A stretch of DNA of 64,000 bases from Halichoerus grypus. Lineage: Eukaryota; Chordata; Mammalia; Carnivora; Phocidae. A program made the position numbers and the translations under genes. Below, in pieces: positions 24,261 through 43,520 of this stretch. How positions within the stretch are numbered: position 1 is the stretch's first letter; each line of letters opens with the position of its first letter. The DNA lies in NCBI RefSeq assembly GCF_964656455.1, contig NC_135721.1, forward strand, positions 46,879,530 to 46,943,529. The letters are read 5' to 3'. The notes under the pieces are model-generated. The model ran no database searches and had not been told where the DNA came from. It saw only the letters and a list, made by a program, of their open reading frames with translations.

Positions 24261-25603
24261 AAAAATGAACCAAACTCTGAGGCTATAAAGTATAATAACT
24301 GAAATTAAAAGTTCACTAGTGGAGTTCAAAGCTAATTGGAGCAGAGAGAAAACAGAATCAGCAAACTTGAAAACAGGACAATTACAATGACCAAGTCTGA
24401 GGACCAGAAAGAAAATAGAAAAAAAGTGAACAGAGCCTGAGAAACTGGTAGGGACACCACCAAACAGACCAGCAATATATGCATTATGAATGTCCCAGAA
24501 GGAAGGAGCAGAAAGAATATTTAAATAATGGCCAAATACACCCAAAATTTGATGAAAGACATGAATTTGCATATACCGGAATCTCAATGGAAACTCCAAG
24601 TGGGATAAAGGCAGAGGCCCACACCAAGACCTAGTACAATGAAACTGCTAAAATGACAAAGGCAGGGCCAGTCCTGAGAGCAGCAAAGGAGAAGCAGCTC
24701 CTCATGATCAAAAGATCCTCAATAAAATTAACAGCCAATTCTCATCGACACCATAGAGGCCAGAATGCAGTGGGTGCCATATTTAACATGTTCAAAGAAT
24801 AATACATTCACCCAATAATTCTGTATCTGACAGAACTGTCCTTCAAAAATGAGGGAGAATTGAAGACTTTCCCAGATAAACAAAACCCAAGGGCATTCAC
24901 CACAATGAGACCTGCCCTACAAGAAATGCTAAAGGGAGTCCTTCAGGCAGAAATAAAAGAACAGTAGATAGTAATTTGAATCTGCATGATGAAATAAAGA
25001 ACTCCAGGAAAGGTAAATTCAGGGGCAAATATAAAAGCTAATACTGGGTTGTATTTTGTTTTTAACTCCTACATGATTTAAAAGACAAATGCATACAAAA
25101 TAATTATAAATCAGTTACTGAGCACACAATATAGAAAGATGAAATTTGTGACATCAATAATATAAAGGGAGAACAGAACTTTATAGGAGTGGAGATTTTA
25201 TATGCTATTAAAGTCCTTGGTATCAACTCAAGCTAGATTATTATAAATTTAGGATGTTAAATGTAATCCCCCCAGTAACTACAAATAAAACATTTAACAA
25301 ATATATACATAAAGAAATGAGAAGAGAATCAGTTCACTCCAAAAAATCAACTTAACACAGAAGAAGGCAGTAATGGAGAAAATAAGAAACAAAAATGGTA
25401 TATTTTAAAGGAAACAAAGAACAAAATATCAGAAGTCCATCCTTTTACTAACTGATTTAAATGTAAACATATTAAACTCTGCAAACAAAAGGCAGAAGAC
25501 TGTCAAAACAAAAAGCAGAGAAAAACACAAGATCCAGCTATATGCTGTCTACAAGAAACTCACCATAGCACCAAAGACACAAATATATTGAAAGTGAAAA
25601 GGA

Positions 25604-25639
25604 TGTATATATATACATATATGTGTGTGTATATAAATA

Positions 25640-25673
<34 letters not shown>

Positions 25674-25677
25674 CACA
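25604..25677. repeat. TA/TG microsatellite
   Basis: Alternating 'atatat' and 'gtgtgt' runs next to the T-tail of the following antisense SINE. Confidence 0.85.
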
Positions 25678-25776
25678 CTTTTTTTTTTCCCCCAGTAAAT
25701 TCTACCCCCAGTGTGGGGCTTGAGCTCAGGACCCTAAGATCAAGAGTTGCATGCTCTACTAAGCCAGCAGACGCCC
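25678..25776 (-). mobile_element. Older tRNA-SINE, antisense
   Basis: T-run, then 'cccagtgtggggcttgagct', and the head end 'aagccagcagacgcccc'. Confidence 0.8.
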
Positions 25777-26349
25777 CAAGAAAGATACTCTATGTAAACA
25801 GTAACCCAACAAGAGCAGAGGTGGCTTTATTAATATCAGACAAAACAGACTGTAAGCACAAAATTGTTAAAAGAAACAAAAGATATAACATATTGATGTC
25901 AATTCATCAAAAAGATATAATTTATGCACCGAACAAGGCCCCCAAAATCTTTGAAGCAGACATTGACGGAATTAAAGGGAAAACTAGACAGTTCTACAAT
26001 AATTGTTGAAAACATCAATATTCCACTGTCAAAAATGGATAAAACACTGAGATCAATAAGGAAACAGAAGACTTGAACACTATAAATTAACCAGGCCTAA
26101 CAGTCATTTATAAAACACTCCATCCAACAACACAATACACACTTTTCTCAAGTACACATAGAACACTCTCCAGGATAGATCATATGTTAGGCTACAAAAC
26201 TTTCAATAAATTTAAAAAGATTGAAATTATACAAAGTATCTTCTCTGACCATAACAGAAAGATGCTAGAAATCAGTAACAAAAGGAAAAGTGGAAAATTC
26301 ACAAATATGTAGAAATTAAATAGCACCAATGGGTTAAAGAAGAAATTGG

Positions 26350-26940
26350 AAAGAACATTTAAATACATATGAACCAGTAATTACATTCCAGGGTATATAC
26401 CTGGAGTATAAAGAGAACATGAAAATAGCAGCTCAAAGAGATATGTGTATGTCAGCGTTCACTGCATTACTCACAATAACCAAAAGGTGAAAATAACCCA
26501 AGTAGTCATCAACAGGTGAATGAATAAACAAAATAAAGTATATTACACAACAGAATATTATTTAGCCAAAAAAGAAATGAAATTCTGGTATGTTACAATA
26601 TGGATGAATCCTGAAAACATATTCAGTGAAGTAAGCCAAACACAAAGTACAAATATTGTATGAATCCACTTAAAAGAAGTATCTAGAATAGACAAATTAA
26701 GAAAGAGTTGAGTGGGATTTACCAGGAGCCTGGAGGAGGGGGGGACAGAAATAGAGTTATTACTTGATGGTCACAGAGTTTCTGTTTGGGATGAGGAGAA
26801 AGTTCTACAGCTAGTGGTGATGGCTGCACGACACTGTGAATGTAATTAATGCCACAGAAATTGTACATCTAAAAATGGTTAAAATGGTGAATTTTATGTT
26901 ACATATCTTACAATAAAATTTTTATCCTATACACATTTAA
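26350..26940 (+). mobile_element. Old L1 3' end after internal deletion
   Basis: Immediately after endonuclease-domain text the sequence becomes L1 3' text ('ccagggtatatacctggagt', 'aaaatggttaaaatggtgaa'). The reverse transcriptase part is missing, so an internal deletion or recombination lies near 26345. Confidence 0.7.
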
Positions 26941-27257
26941 TACATTAAGATTTGCTTTGTTTCTGGAGGAAAATTCACAAGAATTTTAAAGATAACTTTA
27001 CAGAGTGAAAACCATGACTCGCTGTGCTGTTATGAGCATGACGTGTACTTATGAGCAGATCGTATTTACACAGCTTTCGATCTTGAAATGGATCATTCAT
27101 CTGCTCTTCTACCAAGGTTGAAGTGCGTTTATCGAGGTAAAAAATGAACAGGCTTTAATGGTTATCTTTTGACAAGTTAAAGAGAAGAAAAATATCAAAT
27201 ATAGACTCTTGCTAAAATTTTATTTTGAGAAGCTATCTCGGCAAGTAATCCACACAC

Positions 27258-27359
27258 ATGGAATATCCGCTGCTTTCTGAAAGCAGTCAGATGGCCATGG
27301 AACAACTGTTTGTGGAAAAGATCAAGGATGCGCTGAATGTTGAGAACCCCAAAGGTTAA
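27258..27359 (+). other. Unassigned 33-codon open frame
   Basis: An ATG at 27258 opens a 33-codon frame ending at TAA 27357-27359. It reads like ordinary soluble protein, with the acidic/basic stretch 'MAMEQLFVEKIKDALNVENP'. An in-frame TAA lies just upstream, so the frame begins here or is an exon fragment. The final codons could instead be a splice donor ('cccaaag|gttaat'). I do not recognise the family. It could be a decayed retrocopy, an exon of an unannotated transcript, or chance. Confidence 0.25.
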
Positions 27360-27429
27360 TACCTAAGTATTTCTTTTGGAGAGGACATCTATTATTGAAA
27401 AAAGGGCTACATAGGTTAATTTGTCAAAT

Positions 27430-28100
27430 GAGTTATTCAAATGACCATTAAAATATACCACAGGGAAAGAAGGAAGGAGAAAACAGGACAAGACACAAGC
27501 AGTACGAAACACCGCAAGCACGCAGATGAGACATAGAACCATGGGACAGAACAGGACAAGAAACCATCAGAATACAATTCTAAAAGTTGACAAAGCATAT
27601 GGATTGATTGGCAGACTCAAGAAAGGCCAATCGAGCCAGCAGAGGGGAAAGGTGAGAATCCACTTAATTCACCCCTCAGAACTGTCCAATCAGCAGATCC
27701 AGTACCTCGGCAATGGGGGTTTAACAGGGGTTAAAATAAGAACCTAATGAAAACTATTTGGAGGGTATATCCCTAATACCCCTTCCCCTATTCCTCACCA
27801 TGGCTTGTCTGGCCAAAGAGGGTTTTCTGTACTTCAGATACTGTGAGTAGCAAGCCAGAAGTGTGTTGGTAGAGAGGGAGGAGGATGGACAAGACAGCCA
27901 CATATATGTACCATGCCAGGAAGTCCATCCTTCTTCTACCATAAGGTTCCCACAACACTAGCAGACAGATCCTTACCATCCAGGAAGGAAACTGGAAGCC
28001 TCTACTCTGGAGAATTTAACCAAACCAAGACATTCATATGGAGAATGGGACCCCCCCCCCAAAAAAGTCCACCCAGATAACCCTGAAAACAACCCCTTCT
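27430..28100. other. Intergenic, no confident identity
   Basis: Purine-rich text with 'gaccattaaaatataccaca' may be an old L1/HAL1 5' region, but I cannot support a named element or a gene. Confidence 0.35.
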
Positions 28101-28197
28101 CACAAGTCCAAGGCTCCTAATCAGCTTTTTAGTCCACTGTTCAACCAGAAGTAGAGAGCCAAGAATTGCCAAATGTCCTGGAAAAGCCTAAAACAGG

Positions 28198-28240
<43 letters not shown>

Positions 28241-29865
28241 AGAGAAATTTGAAGAAAACAGATCCTGCAGAAAAACAATTTCAAAAAAAAAAAAAACAAC
28301 ACACAAACATTATCATGAATATACTCAATGGTAACGGAACAAATCCAAGGCAAGAATACAGAATAAGAACAAAGCACTATATAAGAAAAGGAACATTCAG
28401 AAATCAAAAAGCAATCTTCAGATTTAGAAATATGAGAGCAAAGAAGAGTTGGAAGATTGAATTAAAGAGCTAAAAAACAAAGAGATGTGGTTGGGGGAGG
28501 GAGGGACAGAGATCCAGTCCTGGAGATCCAACATCAAAATAACTGCTCCAGAAAGAGAGAAATCATCAATGAACAGATTCCCCTGAACTGAAAGATACAA
28601 GTTAGCATACTGAAAGGATTCATCAAATGCCCAACATAATGGATAAATATATATCCACGCCAAGGCCCATCACTGTGAAATTTCATTACCTTGAGGAGCA
28701 AGATAGTCTACAGGCTTTCAAGTCACATACAAAAAACAGAAATAAAATAGTTTTGGATTTCTCAACACAACTGGAAACAAGACAATGTAGCAATATGTTC
28801 AAAATCCTGAAGGAAGATTATTTCCCACCTAGAATTCTACAAAATATCAAATATGATGACATGCAAGTTCTCAAAAGATTTACCTCCATACATATTTCCT
28901 CTAGAAGCTACCAAAAGATATGCTCCAAAAAAGAGTTAGTAACCAGTAAAACGGAAAACAAAAAATCCAGAAAATAAATCAGCACAGGAGAGAAATGAAT
29001 GCAAATCCCCAATTAGCCAAGCACTGGAGGGTAGATACACACAGCATGATTTAAGACAGGTTGAGGGTTGCCCTCAAGACCTGTGCTAGTACTATACTCT
29101 TTCTAACCTGAGGAACAGCATGCTCAGGGAAGTCTAGCTCAAATTACCTGGAGGCTGGTTTTCACCATGTCCTTATATGCCAGATTTCCATTCCATTCTC
29201 AGCTACATGGATCAGCAAGGATACTCACATTACCCTACAGAAGTATTGTTTTGACCTGTCCTATGAGCTGGAGTTTGATTCATCATACTGAGCTGAAAAC
29301 CAGAACATATAGAGCAGTCTACTCCCTCCAACCACATTTCTGCCAGGCCTCAATTACTGACACTCTAGCCTACCAGATGGCCTGTGGTGAGCCTTCTATT
29401 TAAGCAGGATTCACTCACGACCTTGGCCATGAACCGCCTCAAAGCGACTTTGTATGCTCTCAGGGAAAATGCAGCCAGTCTATGACGGAAAGACTGTTAC
29501 GTTCTCCCTGAAGCCTTCACGTAATAATGATGTTGTCCTTTTGTATCTGCCAGTAGGTTTCCCAAAACTAGGTACATTGTTTTAGAATGTATATGTACGT
29601 AATAAACTAAGAGAAATGCAAGAGAATGATTGACACAGTCAGGAGAGTGCTTATATCTGAGGGAGGGGAGAAGGGTGTAATTGCAGACACACAAGGGTCT
29701 ACTCAAATTCAAGTAAATGTTCTATTTCTTAACCTTCTTAGAGATTACTAAATCTACCTCTTACCCTGAGGTGGGCACATCAATGTTCACTTTATTACTA
29801 CTCTTCATACCATCCACTTTCTTGTATTTATAATTTATTTCACAAACTTAAAAAATCATCCTACC
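28100..29865 (+). mobile_element. HAL1/L1-like ancient LINE
   Basis: The 28480-28970 region ('caaggcccatcactgtgaaa', 'agattatttcccacctagaa') resembles the ORF1-type protein of HAL1 ('half-L1') elements. 'gtgggcacatcaatgttcac' near 29772 resembles their 3' end. All frames are broken. It contains a (CA)n run at 28199-28237. Confidence 0.55.
28199..28237. repeat. (CA)n microsatellite
   Basis: About 19 uninterrupted CA units. Confidence 0.97.
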
Positions 29866-29946
29866 ACTTCTGTGTTCAGGATCCAGGCTCAATGAAGAGC
29901 ATTTTGGTAATGATTAAACTCTAAAGTAATAAACTGGTGTGCTCAT

Positions 29947-29956
29947 TTTATTTATT
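29947..29956 (-). terminator. Candidate MRPL19 poly(A) signals
   Basis: Two overlapping AATAAA hexamers on the minus strand (TTTATT on +) lie about 140-150 bases past the MRPL19 stop. They are the nearest plausible 3' end signals. Usage is inferred. Confidence 0.45.
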
Positions 29957-30097
29957 TTTTTACAACAGTACTCATAAGCTAATGAACATTTAGTTGATTT
30001 AATGACTATGTCCTCATATATGAAATTAAATTGGTCTTTAAATAAATCCTCCGGGAGTCAGTATCTCCTCTGCAAATAACCAAACTGATTCTCAGAA

Positions 30098-37509
<7,412 letters not shown>

Positions 37510-37529
37510 GCCTGTTCGCTGTGGTCAAG

Positions 37530-37542
37530 ACTACAGTTCCCA
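37530..37542 (+). promoter_or_regulatory. ZNF143/THAP11-type ACTACA element
   Basis: 'actacagttccca' matches the ACTACAnnTCCC consensus of the ZNF143/THAP11 promoter element. It lies 21 bases upstream of the MRPL19 ATG, overlapping a CCAAT pentamer at 37540-37544. Confidence 0.75.
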
Positions 37543-37579
37543 ATAATCAGTGCGACGAGGTCGCGGCTCCCTGAGGTTG

Positions 37580-37588
37580 GATGGCGGC
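37580..37588 (+). promoter_or_regulatory. YY1-like site
   Basis: 'gatggcggc' fits the YY1 core, common near starts of ribosomal protein genes. Position is about 70 bases upstream of the ATG. Confidence 0.55.
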
Positions 37589-38142
37589 TGCTATGGGACA
37601 AAATAGCCCAGACCTCCCCCCCGCCCCTTCCTCTCCACTCTCCCCAATAACCCCCAACCCCGGCCTAAGTATTTTAGGGAAGGTGCGTATTTCTCTAGTT
37701 CCCCGCAATGTGTCAAGTTTTACCCCTCCATAGGGGTGTTCTCTCAGCCTAGAAAACTTTCCTCCTCCTTTGAATCAATTCTGTCTTCACTTTCTCAGGC
37801 TTAACTACTTCAAAACCCAATTATAGGTTCTTAACCTTATTAGGTACCTTCCATTAGCACCTCTGATATAATCTGCAATTCAATTTTTAATTTAATTTAA
37901 TTTTTAATTACTTGTGTAACTATTGGATTATTGTCTAGTTCCGACATTACCCTCCTCCAAGAATGCACGGACGCATGAGTTAATCTTTTGCCCACTATTT
38001 TATCCCAGCACTTCCCAGCTACCTGGCCCTCACTCTTTGTTGAATGCAAGAAAAGAAAAAGAAAATAGTTCCTGAAAGAACAGGTGGCACAGGGTCCTTG
38101 AGATTACAGAGAGCATTACTCTTTTAAGAAGCTAAAATTGAG

Positions 38143-38246
38143 GACTCCAGGCTGGCTCAGTCATAGAGCATGTGACTCTTGATTCTTGATCTCCAGTTTT
38201 AAGTTCCAGTTTCACGGTGGTTGTAGAGAGTACTTAAAAAAAAAAA
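38143..38246 (+). mobile_element. Older-type tRNA-SINE with target duplication
   Basis: Flanked by 'aagctaaaattgag' at 38129-38142 and 38247-38260. Perfect duplication despite a diverged body. Confidence 0.92.
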
Positions 38247-38439
38247 AAGCTAAAATTGAGTTTGGGCTGGGCAACTGTGCCTGGGGATAGGTGGCGGAGA
38301 TGAAACTGAAAAGCGTAGATTATAAGTCTTGCTAAGAAATTTGGAATTTGTACCCTTGACAGTGGTGAGCCACTGACAGGATTTCACACTCAGAGTAATG
38401 TGATCATTAATTACTTGTTGGTCATTCCCGTTGAATTAA

Positions 38440-38910
38440 TGTCCCAAAGTACCTCAAACTCACCATGTCCATATTGAATACACTATGTTCACCTCCAAAC
38501 CACCTCCCCACTTTGGCTATCTCAAGTAATGGCTTCGACATCCAATCCAGGGCTTAATGCCGAAAACCTCAGTGCCATCCCTGATGTCTCCCTGTCTCTC
38601 CTTAGGTAAAATTCCTAAAACTACACCTGGCACCATAAAATATCTCAAGAATCCTTATACTTTCTCATCCTGTCATCCATATCTCTAATCCAGGTCACCA
38701 TTCTTTCTCCTCAGGACCATTGCAAACCACTGCACCTGTCTTCTCATTGGTCTTCCTGACTCCAGGTCCCTCCAGTTCTTCTCCAAGTAGCAACCCAAAA
38801 GGTGGCTCAGACATACATACCATACATACCTTGTCCTTGTCTTTGCCCAGTTTAAAGTCTTCCGTAGTTTTCAGTTGACCCCAGGATAAAAATCAAATGC
38901 TCAAAACAAA
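38440..38910 (+). mobile_element. L2 LINE 3' region
   Basis: Sense-strand L2 phrases are present: 'accattgcaaaccactgcac', 'caggataaaaatcaaatgct' and the 'caaactcaccatgtccatat' start. Confidence 0.7.
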
Positions 38911-38999
38911 AACAACCCCCTCAAAAACAAAAAACAAATAAACAAAAAAACACCCAAAATAACCTCTGTAGCCCGCCCCCCATGTACTCTACTTGGCCA

Positions 39000-39935
39000 C
39001 TTGAAGATACATGAGCTGTTACATCAGCCTGAGAAAAGAGGGCCATGTTTTGAGGACAGATTTCAAGATGCCACGAGGAGAAACAGTGTTTAATATTTAA
39101 TTCCAGCTTCCTTGATTAGAACAGAATTTATCCTATAATAACAAGGAATAACACAACCAAAGGTTCAGATTAGCTAAATTTTAGACTTTTTCTGCCTACC
39201 CAAAAAGGAGACTTTAAGAGAAGAGGGAAAAGGGAGGAAAGACTAAGATAATTGTGACCAGTAGTGGTGAGGATTTTCCTGGGCTAACTAAGCCCAGAAC
39301 AGTTTGATCATCACTCTTGCTGGGACTGGACCTATGGGGTAGGGGCAGAGAAATAAAAGATAGACTTTCACAGGAGGCAGGCAGGACTTCATAAACATTT
39401 CCAAGTCATTCCTGTTGCCCCACCCTTCTAAGGATGAAAAATGGTTTTGTAGAGTTTTACAAAACTAGAAGAATGAGCCTAAAGAATCTTATTGCCTTCT
39501 CCCGTATTCCTGCTTACCCAAAAACCCATCAGTTCACTCTGACATTATCTTAGAGTGAAGAAGAAGCTGTAGTTTTAATTATTCCACCAAACAACTACAC
39601 AGAGCAAAATCAAAGAGCACAGAGCTGCCTCAACAGTTTTGTGGGCTGATTTCAGGAATAGAACTTGAGCTGTATTACTTCTATGTTTTATACCCACAAA
39701 AAGGAGAACATGAACAACATCACATGGTATTCAGCCAGGGAAAGAAAGTGTTCCAGGCAAATGCTCCACTTGATGTTACTGCTCATTATTTCATCCTCTA
39801 TGCCTAGTACGGTGCCTGACACTCTAAATATTTCCAAGGAAAATTAGAAGGGTCACTCTAGTTGCACTTAGAAAGTGAATAGGAGGCAGGAAAGTACTCC
39901 AAAAGAGAGATATTGCTAACCTAAAAAAAAAAGAA
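39000..39935. other. Intergenic, nothing recognised
   Basis: No exon, promoter or repeat family could be supported. Confidence 0.4.
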
Positions 39936-39937
39936 AG

Positions 39938-40117
39938 TTTTCAAAATGTGGTCCCTGGATCAGCAGCATCAGCACTACCTGGGAATGTGTTAAAAATGCA
40001 GATTCTCAGGCCCCACCCCAAACTGAATCATAAACTCTGGGGATGGAGCCCAGCAATCTGTGCTTTAAGTAATCTTCCATGTGAGTCTGATGATTGTTCA
40101 AGTTTGAGAACCATTGC
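39938..40117 (+). mobile_element. MER5A-type DNA transposon
   Basis: Nearly complete: 'caaaatgtggtccctggatc' at one end, 'ggagcccagcaatctgtgct' internally, 'agtttgagaaccattg' at the other, with complementary terminal sequences. Confidence 0.85.
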
Positions 40118-40164
40118 TGTAGGTCAAAGGAGATAGGAAAGGTGGTTAGCAGAAATCAATCTGA

Positions 40165-40335
40165 AGCAAATTCAGGCAAAATTAGGGTCTGACATGTATT
40201 AGCTGTGAGATTCTCTGCCCCAGTTTACTTCTTGGTACTAGGATTTAGTGTACCTACCTCACTTGGTTGCTGTATGGATTAAACTCAGACAATCCATAAA
40301 TAAAGTTGTTAGGTAGATGTCTGGATCACAATATG
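40165..40335 (+). repeat. MIR SINE
   Basis: 'attagctgtgagattctctg' and 'cctacctcacttggttgctg' follow the MIR core order. Confidence 0.65.
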
Positions 40336-41054
40336 TTCTTAATATAATTAGCATTAAACTTACTTTAAAGTTGAAAAACAACTCTTAGACCAACAAGAAG
40401 AGACTATAAGCTAGTCCATGTATTAACTCGCCCAAAGAAAAAATCTTCCCTTCTGGAGAGGGGTTGGTCATCATGGTAGTCTAGAAAACCAGTCATAACA
40501 CAAGATGTCGGCCAGTCATTGCCCACAAAAGGAAGGAGCTTTCACCAAGTGATTTGGGGGAAATTCCAGGCCCATTGATGAGTTCCTCTTGGGATAAAGA
40601 TAGACTCATGGGGTTGTAACCAACAATTTTGGAGTTGTCTGGTTCCACTGATGAAATTATTCCCAGCATGACTTAGACTTGCCACCAAACATTTGAAACG
40701 TATACTTAACTTCCATTGTTCTGATTCTATGTTCATCAAGCAACTCACTCATTCTTATTTGACATTAAATTTTGCCTTCAGAGAAAGTACTTGTCATAGA
40801 GACCCAAGTGTTCTGGTATGCTGGCCAGTATGATTATTTTTTTGTCTCATTATAAATTAATAACTAGCATTTGGTGTTGTCATATAAGTCCCATAAATCT
40901 AGTTCATGTGATGGATCTGTTATGCTGAGCTGACAAGTCTGTTTCTGGGCTTCCAAGCCAGAGGGCAGATCCAGGCCATGACAAATTCTCCAAAGCAAAC
41001 GTATTATATGTGAAGTCTTGTGGTATACATCCTGCCTGGATATGGCCTCAGAAG

Positions 41055-41057
<3 letters not shown>

Positions 41058-41090
<33 letters not shown>
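41058..41090. repeat. (CA)n microsatellite
   Basis: About 16 CA units. Confidence 0.97.
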
Positions 41091-41093
<3 letters not shown>

Positions 41094-41094
41094 A

Positions 41095-41590
41095 TATTAG
41101 CTATCTACTACCGTGTGAGAAAGTACTCCAAAATTTAGCAGCTTAAAACATTTATTATCTCACGGTTCTGTGGGTCAGGAATCCAGGGGGTGCTTAGCTC
41201 AGTGATTCTGACTCAGGTCTCTCTCCAGGCTGTAATCAAGATGTGGGCCCGAGTAGAAGGAGCCTGCTTCCAAGCTCACTCACGTGTCTGGTGGCAGCCC
41301 CTCTCTGGCTGTTGGCTGGAGACATCAGTTGTTACCACATGGGCCTTTCCGCAAGGCATCATATGATGGCAGCTTCCCTCAGAGTCAGCTAGCAAGAGAC
41401 AGAAAGTGAGCAAGGCAGAAGTCATGGTCTTTTCGTTTATCTAATCTCAGAAGTGACATCCCATCATTATTGCCATGTTCTACTCATTAGAAGCAAGTCA
41501 CTAGGTCCAGCTCACACTCAAGGGGAGAGGTCCACAGGATCGTAAACACCAGGAAGCAGGGATTATTAGAGACCACACTAGAAGCTGCCC
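41095..41590. mobile_element. Ancient interspersed repeat (LTR-like)
   Basis: 'aaatttagcagcttaaaaca' and 'ttattatctcacggttctgt' are hallmarks of a widespread old mammalian repeat that I associate with MaLR/MLT-type LTRs. Family not certain. Confidence 0.45.
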
Positions 41591-41867
41591 ACCATAAAGC
41601 CGTTTTTGTATTCAAATGTGCAAAAGTGTAATATTTGTCTTCTACAAGCAGCTCAATACTGCAGCTCATCAGAGCCTGTTCCATTGGTCCATGGAAGAGC
41701 AAATGTGAAAAAAGGCACCACCCTGTCTTCTGTACATGTCCCCCAATTGTCCTTCTTTGTTGCCTCCTCTAACATCTTTCCATCATAGATGTAATCATGC
41801 ATGGTACTCAAATATTTCACAATCTTGTGGCAGGAGCATCAACCAGTCAGAACGGATGTTCCAATTC

Positions 41868-42060
41868 TTTTTTTTTTTTTAAGATTATTTATTTATTTGA
41901 GAAAGAGAGAGAAAATACAAGTGGGGGGAGGGGCAGAAGGAGAGGGAGAAGCAGATTCTCCGCTGAGTAGGGAACCCGACATGGGGCTCCATCCCAGGAC
42001 CCTGAGATCATGACCTGAGCCAAAGGCAGACTTAACTCAGTGAGCCACCCAGGCGCCCCA
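41868..42060 (-). mobile_element. Carnivore tRNA-SINE, antisense
   Basis: Full reverse-complement SINE. The flanks 'gttccaattctt' and 'gtgccaattctt' are a slightly diverged target duplication. Confidence 0.92.
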
Positions 42061-42410
42061 AGAACGTGCCAATTCTTGTACACACCCGCTGCTTCTATCA
42101 GCCTATTATCACTCCATAACAAAAGCTTTGTAAACCTATTATCTTGAAAAAATGTTTGGAAAAGCACTGTTTGGGAAAAGGATGTCCTCAAGCAACGTAT
42201 CTTCTGTTTTCCAAATTTGTATTTGCTTTTCAAATGTTGCTGGGGTCAGGGGTAGCATGGGCAGCAGAATCTGGGCTGTCTCAGCTCCACCAAGGCAGTT
42301 CCATTATTGATCTGTTCTGTGAACTAGCCTTCCGTGGTAAGATTCTGTTTCCAGAAAAGGTCCCAAGGCCAAACATGTTTGAATCCGCTGAGCTGCACAC
42401 ACTGACTGAT

Positions 42411-42875
42411 GTTGGGAGCTGAGACCTCCTACATCAGCAGAAACTTAACAGAAGACAAGACTGTAAACTAGTAACTGTACTGTGTGCTGCAGAAAACTGT
42501 TGTAAGCCAAGTTACCTGGGTGGTTTGCTACCTGGACAAACAGCCATCTTATCAAGAAAACAGTTTGTTTACTGGAACCAATAAGTCACTTATCAGGACA
42601 ACATTTTCCTCATAAAAACACACCTTAAGATCCTCACCTCGCCATGACCACCAATCCTAAACTATTATGTCAGGGATTTTGCTCAATCCCAACCAGTTCC
42701 CTACCTTGAAAAATCTACTTTAAATCATGAGAGCATAGACTCCAGAACTCTATAAATATCTCCCCCGACCTTTCCCTTTGACTCTATCAGGTGGTGTTTC
42801 CCCATGCTGCAATAAGTAATAATCAGCTTTGCTTGGTCAACAGGTTTTTAAGAGTGGTCTTTGTGCAGAGTCAAC
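42411..42875 (+). mobile_element. Probable solo ERV LTR
   Basis: The block starts near 'tgttgggagctgagacctcc' and ends near '...gcagagtcaaca', giving TG...CA ends. It has 'ctctataaatatctcccccg' as a TATA-like box followed about 55 bases later by 'gcaataagtaataatcagct', a poly(A)-signal-like region. No internal retroviral genes flank it. Confidence 0.5.
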
Positions 42876-42879
42876 AGTT

Positions 42880-43520
42880 GACCATCCATTCATTCAACAA
42901 ATATTTAGTAAGCCCTACTATGTGCCAGGCACTATTCTAGGAGCTTGTCATGTATCAATAAACCAAACAGGTAAGAATCTCCCTACCTCATGGAACTTAC
43001 ACTCTAATGGGAACAAAGACGATAAACCAAACATAAGTAAGGAAATAAACTATATTATGCACTAGATACCGACCAGTTCTATGAAAGGAAACAAGGCAGA
43101 AAAGAATAGACAGGATGGGACCTGCAGTGCTGTGTTCAGTTTTAAGTGAGATGGTTTACAGGTCACCAAGAAGGTAAACTTTGAACAAAGACCTCAAGGA
43201 GTTGAGACAATGAGCCATGTGGCTATGTGGGTATCTAGAAGGAGAGTTTTCCAGCCTTAGAAAACAGCAACACAAGGGCCCTGAGTTGAGAGGGTCCCTG
43301 TTCTGCACGGCACAGAGAGGAGCAGCAAAGAGGCCAGAGTGCCTGAGCAGATAGAGTCCGGCAGATGAGGGCAGAGAGAGAGAATGGGAGACAAAATTCT
43401 GTTGGGCCTTGGGAGGACTTTGGTTTTACTCTGAGTGAAAAGGACAGCTGTAGAGGCATCTGAGCAGAGGGGGGCCATGATCTCACATTAGCAGGGTCAC
43501 TCTGGCTGCAGCACAGAGAA
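42880..43520 (-). mobile_element. L2 LINE 3' end, antisense
   Basis: Begins 'cattcattcaacaaatattt' with 'actatgtgccaggcactatt', the reverse of the L2 3' tail, and runs through 'aggactttggttttactctg' and 'cactctggctgcagcacaga'. Confidence 0.88.

Larger units (their letters stand above)
23520..26345 (+). mobile_element. Old L1 with ORF1 and endonuclease remains
   Basis: The frame at 23808-24059 resembles the start of an L1 ORF1 coiled coil ('KYGHQRNKIIENIPGEAQTS'). Downstream text follows ORF1, the inter-ORF region and the ORF2 endonuclease domain to about 26345 ('acactctccaggatagatca'). All frames are broken. SINEs interrupt at 24073-24260 and 25678-25776. Confidence 0.8.

Noticed and set aside
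40957..40975. 'ccagagggcag' as a CTCF site
   Set aside because: Only the right half of the motif fits; the first three core bases mismatch.
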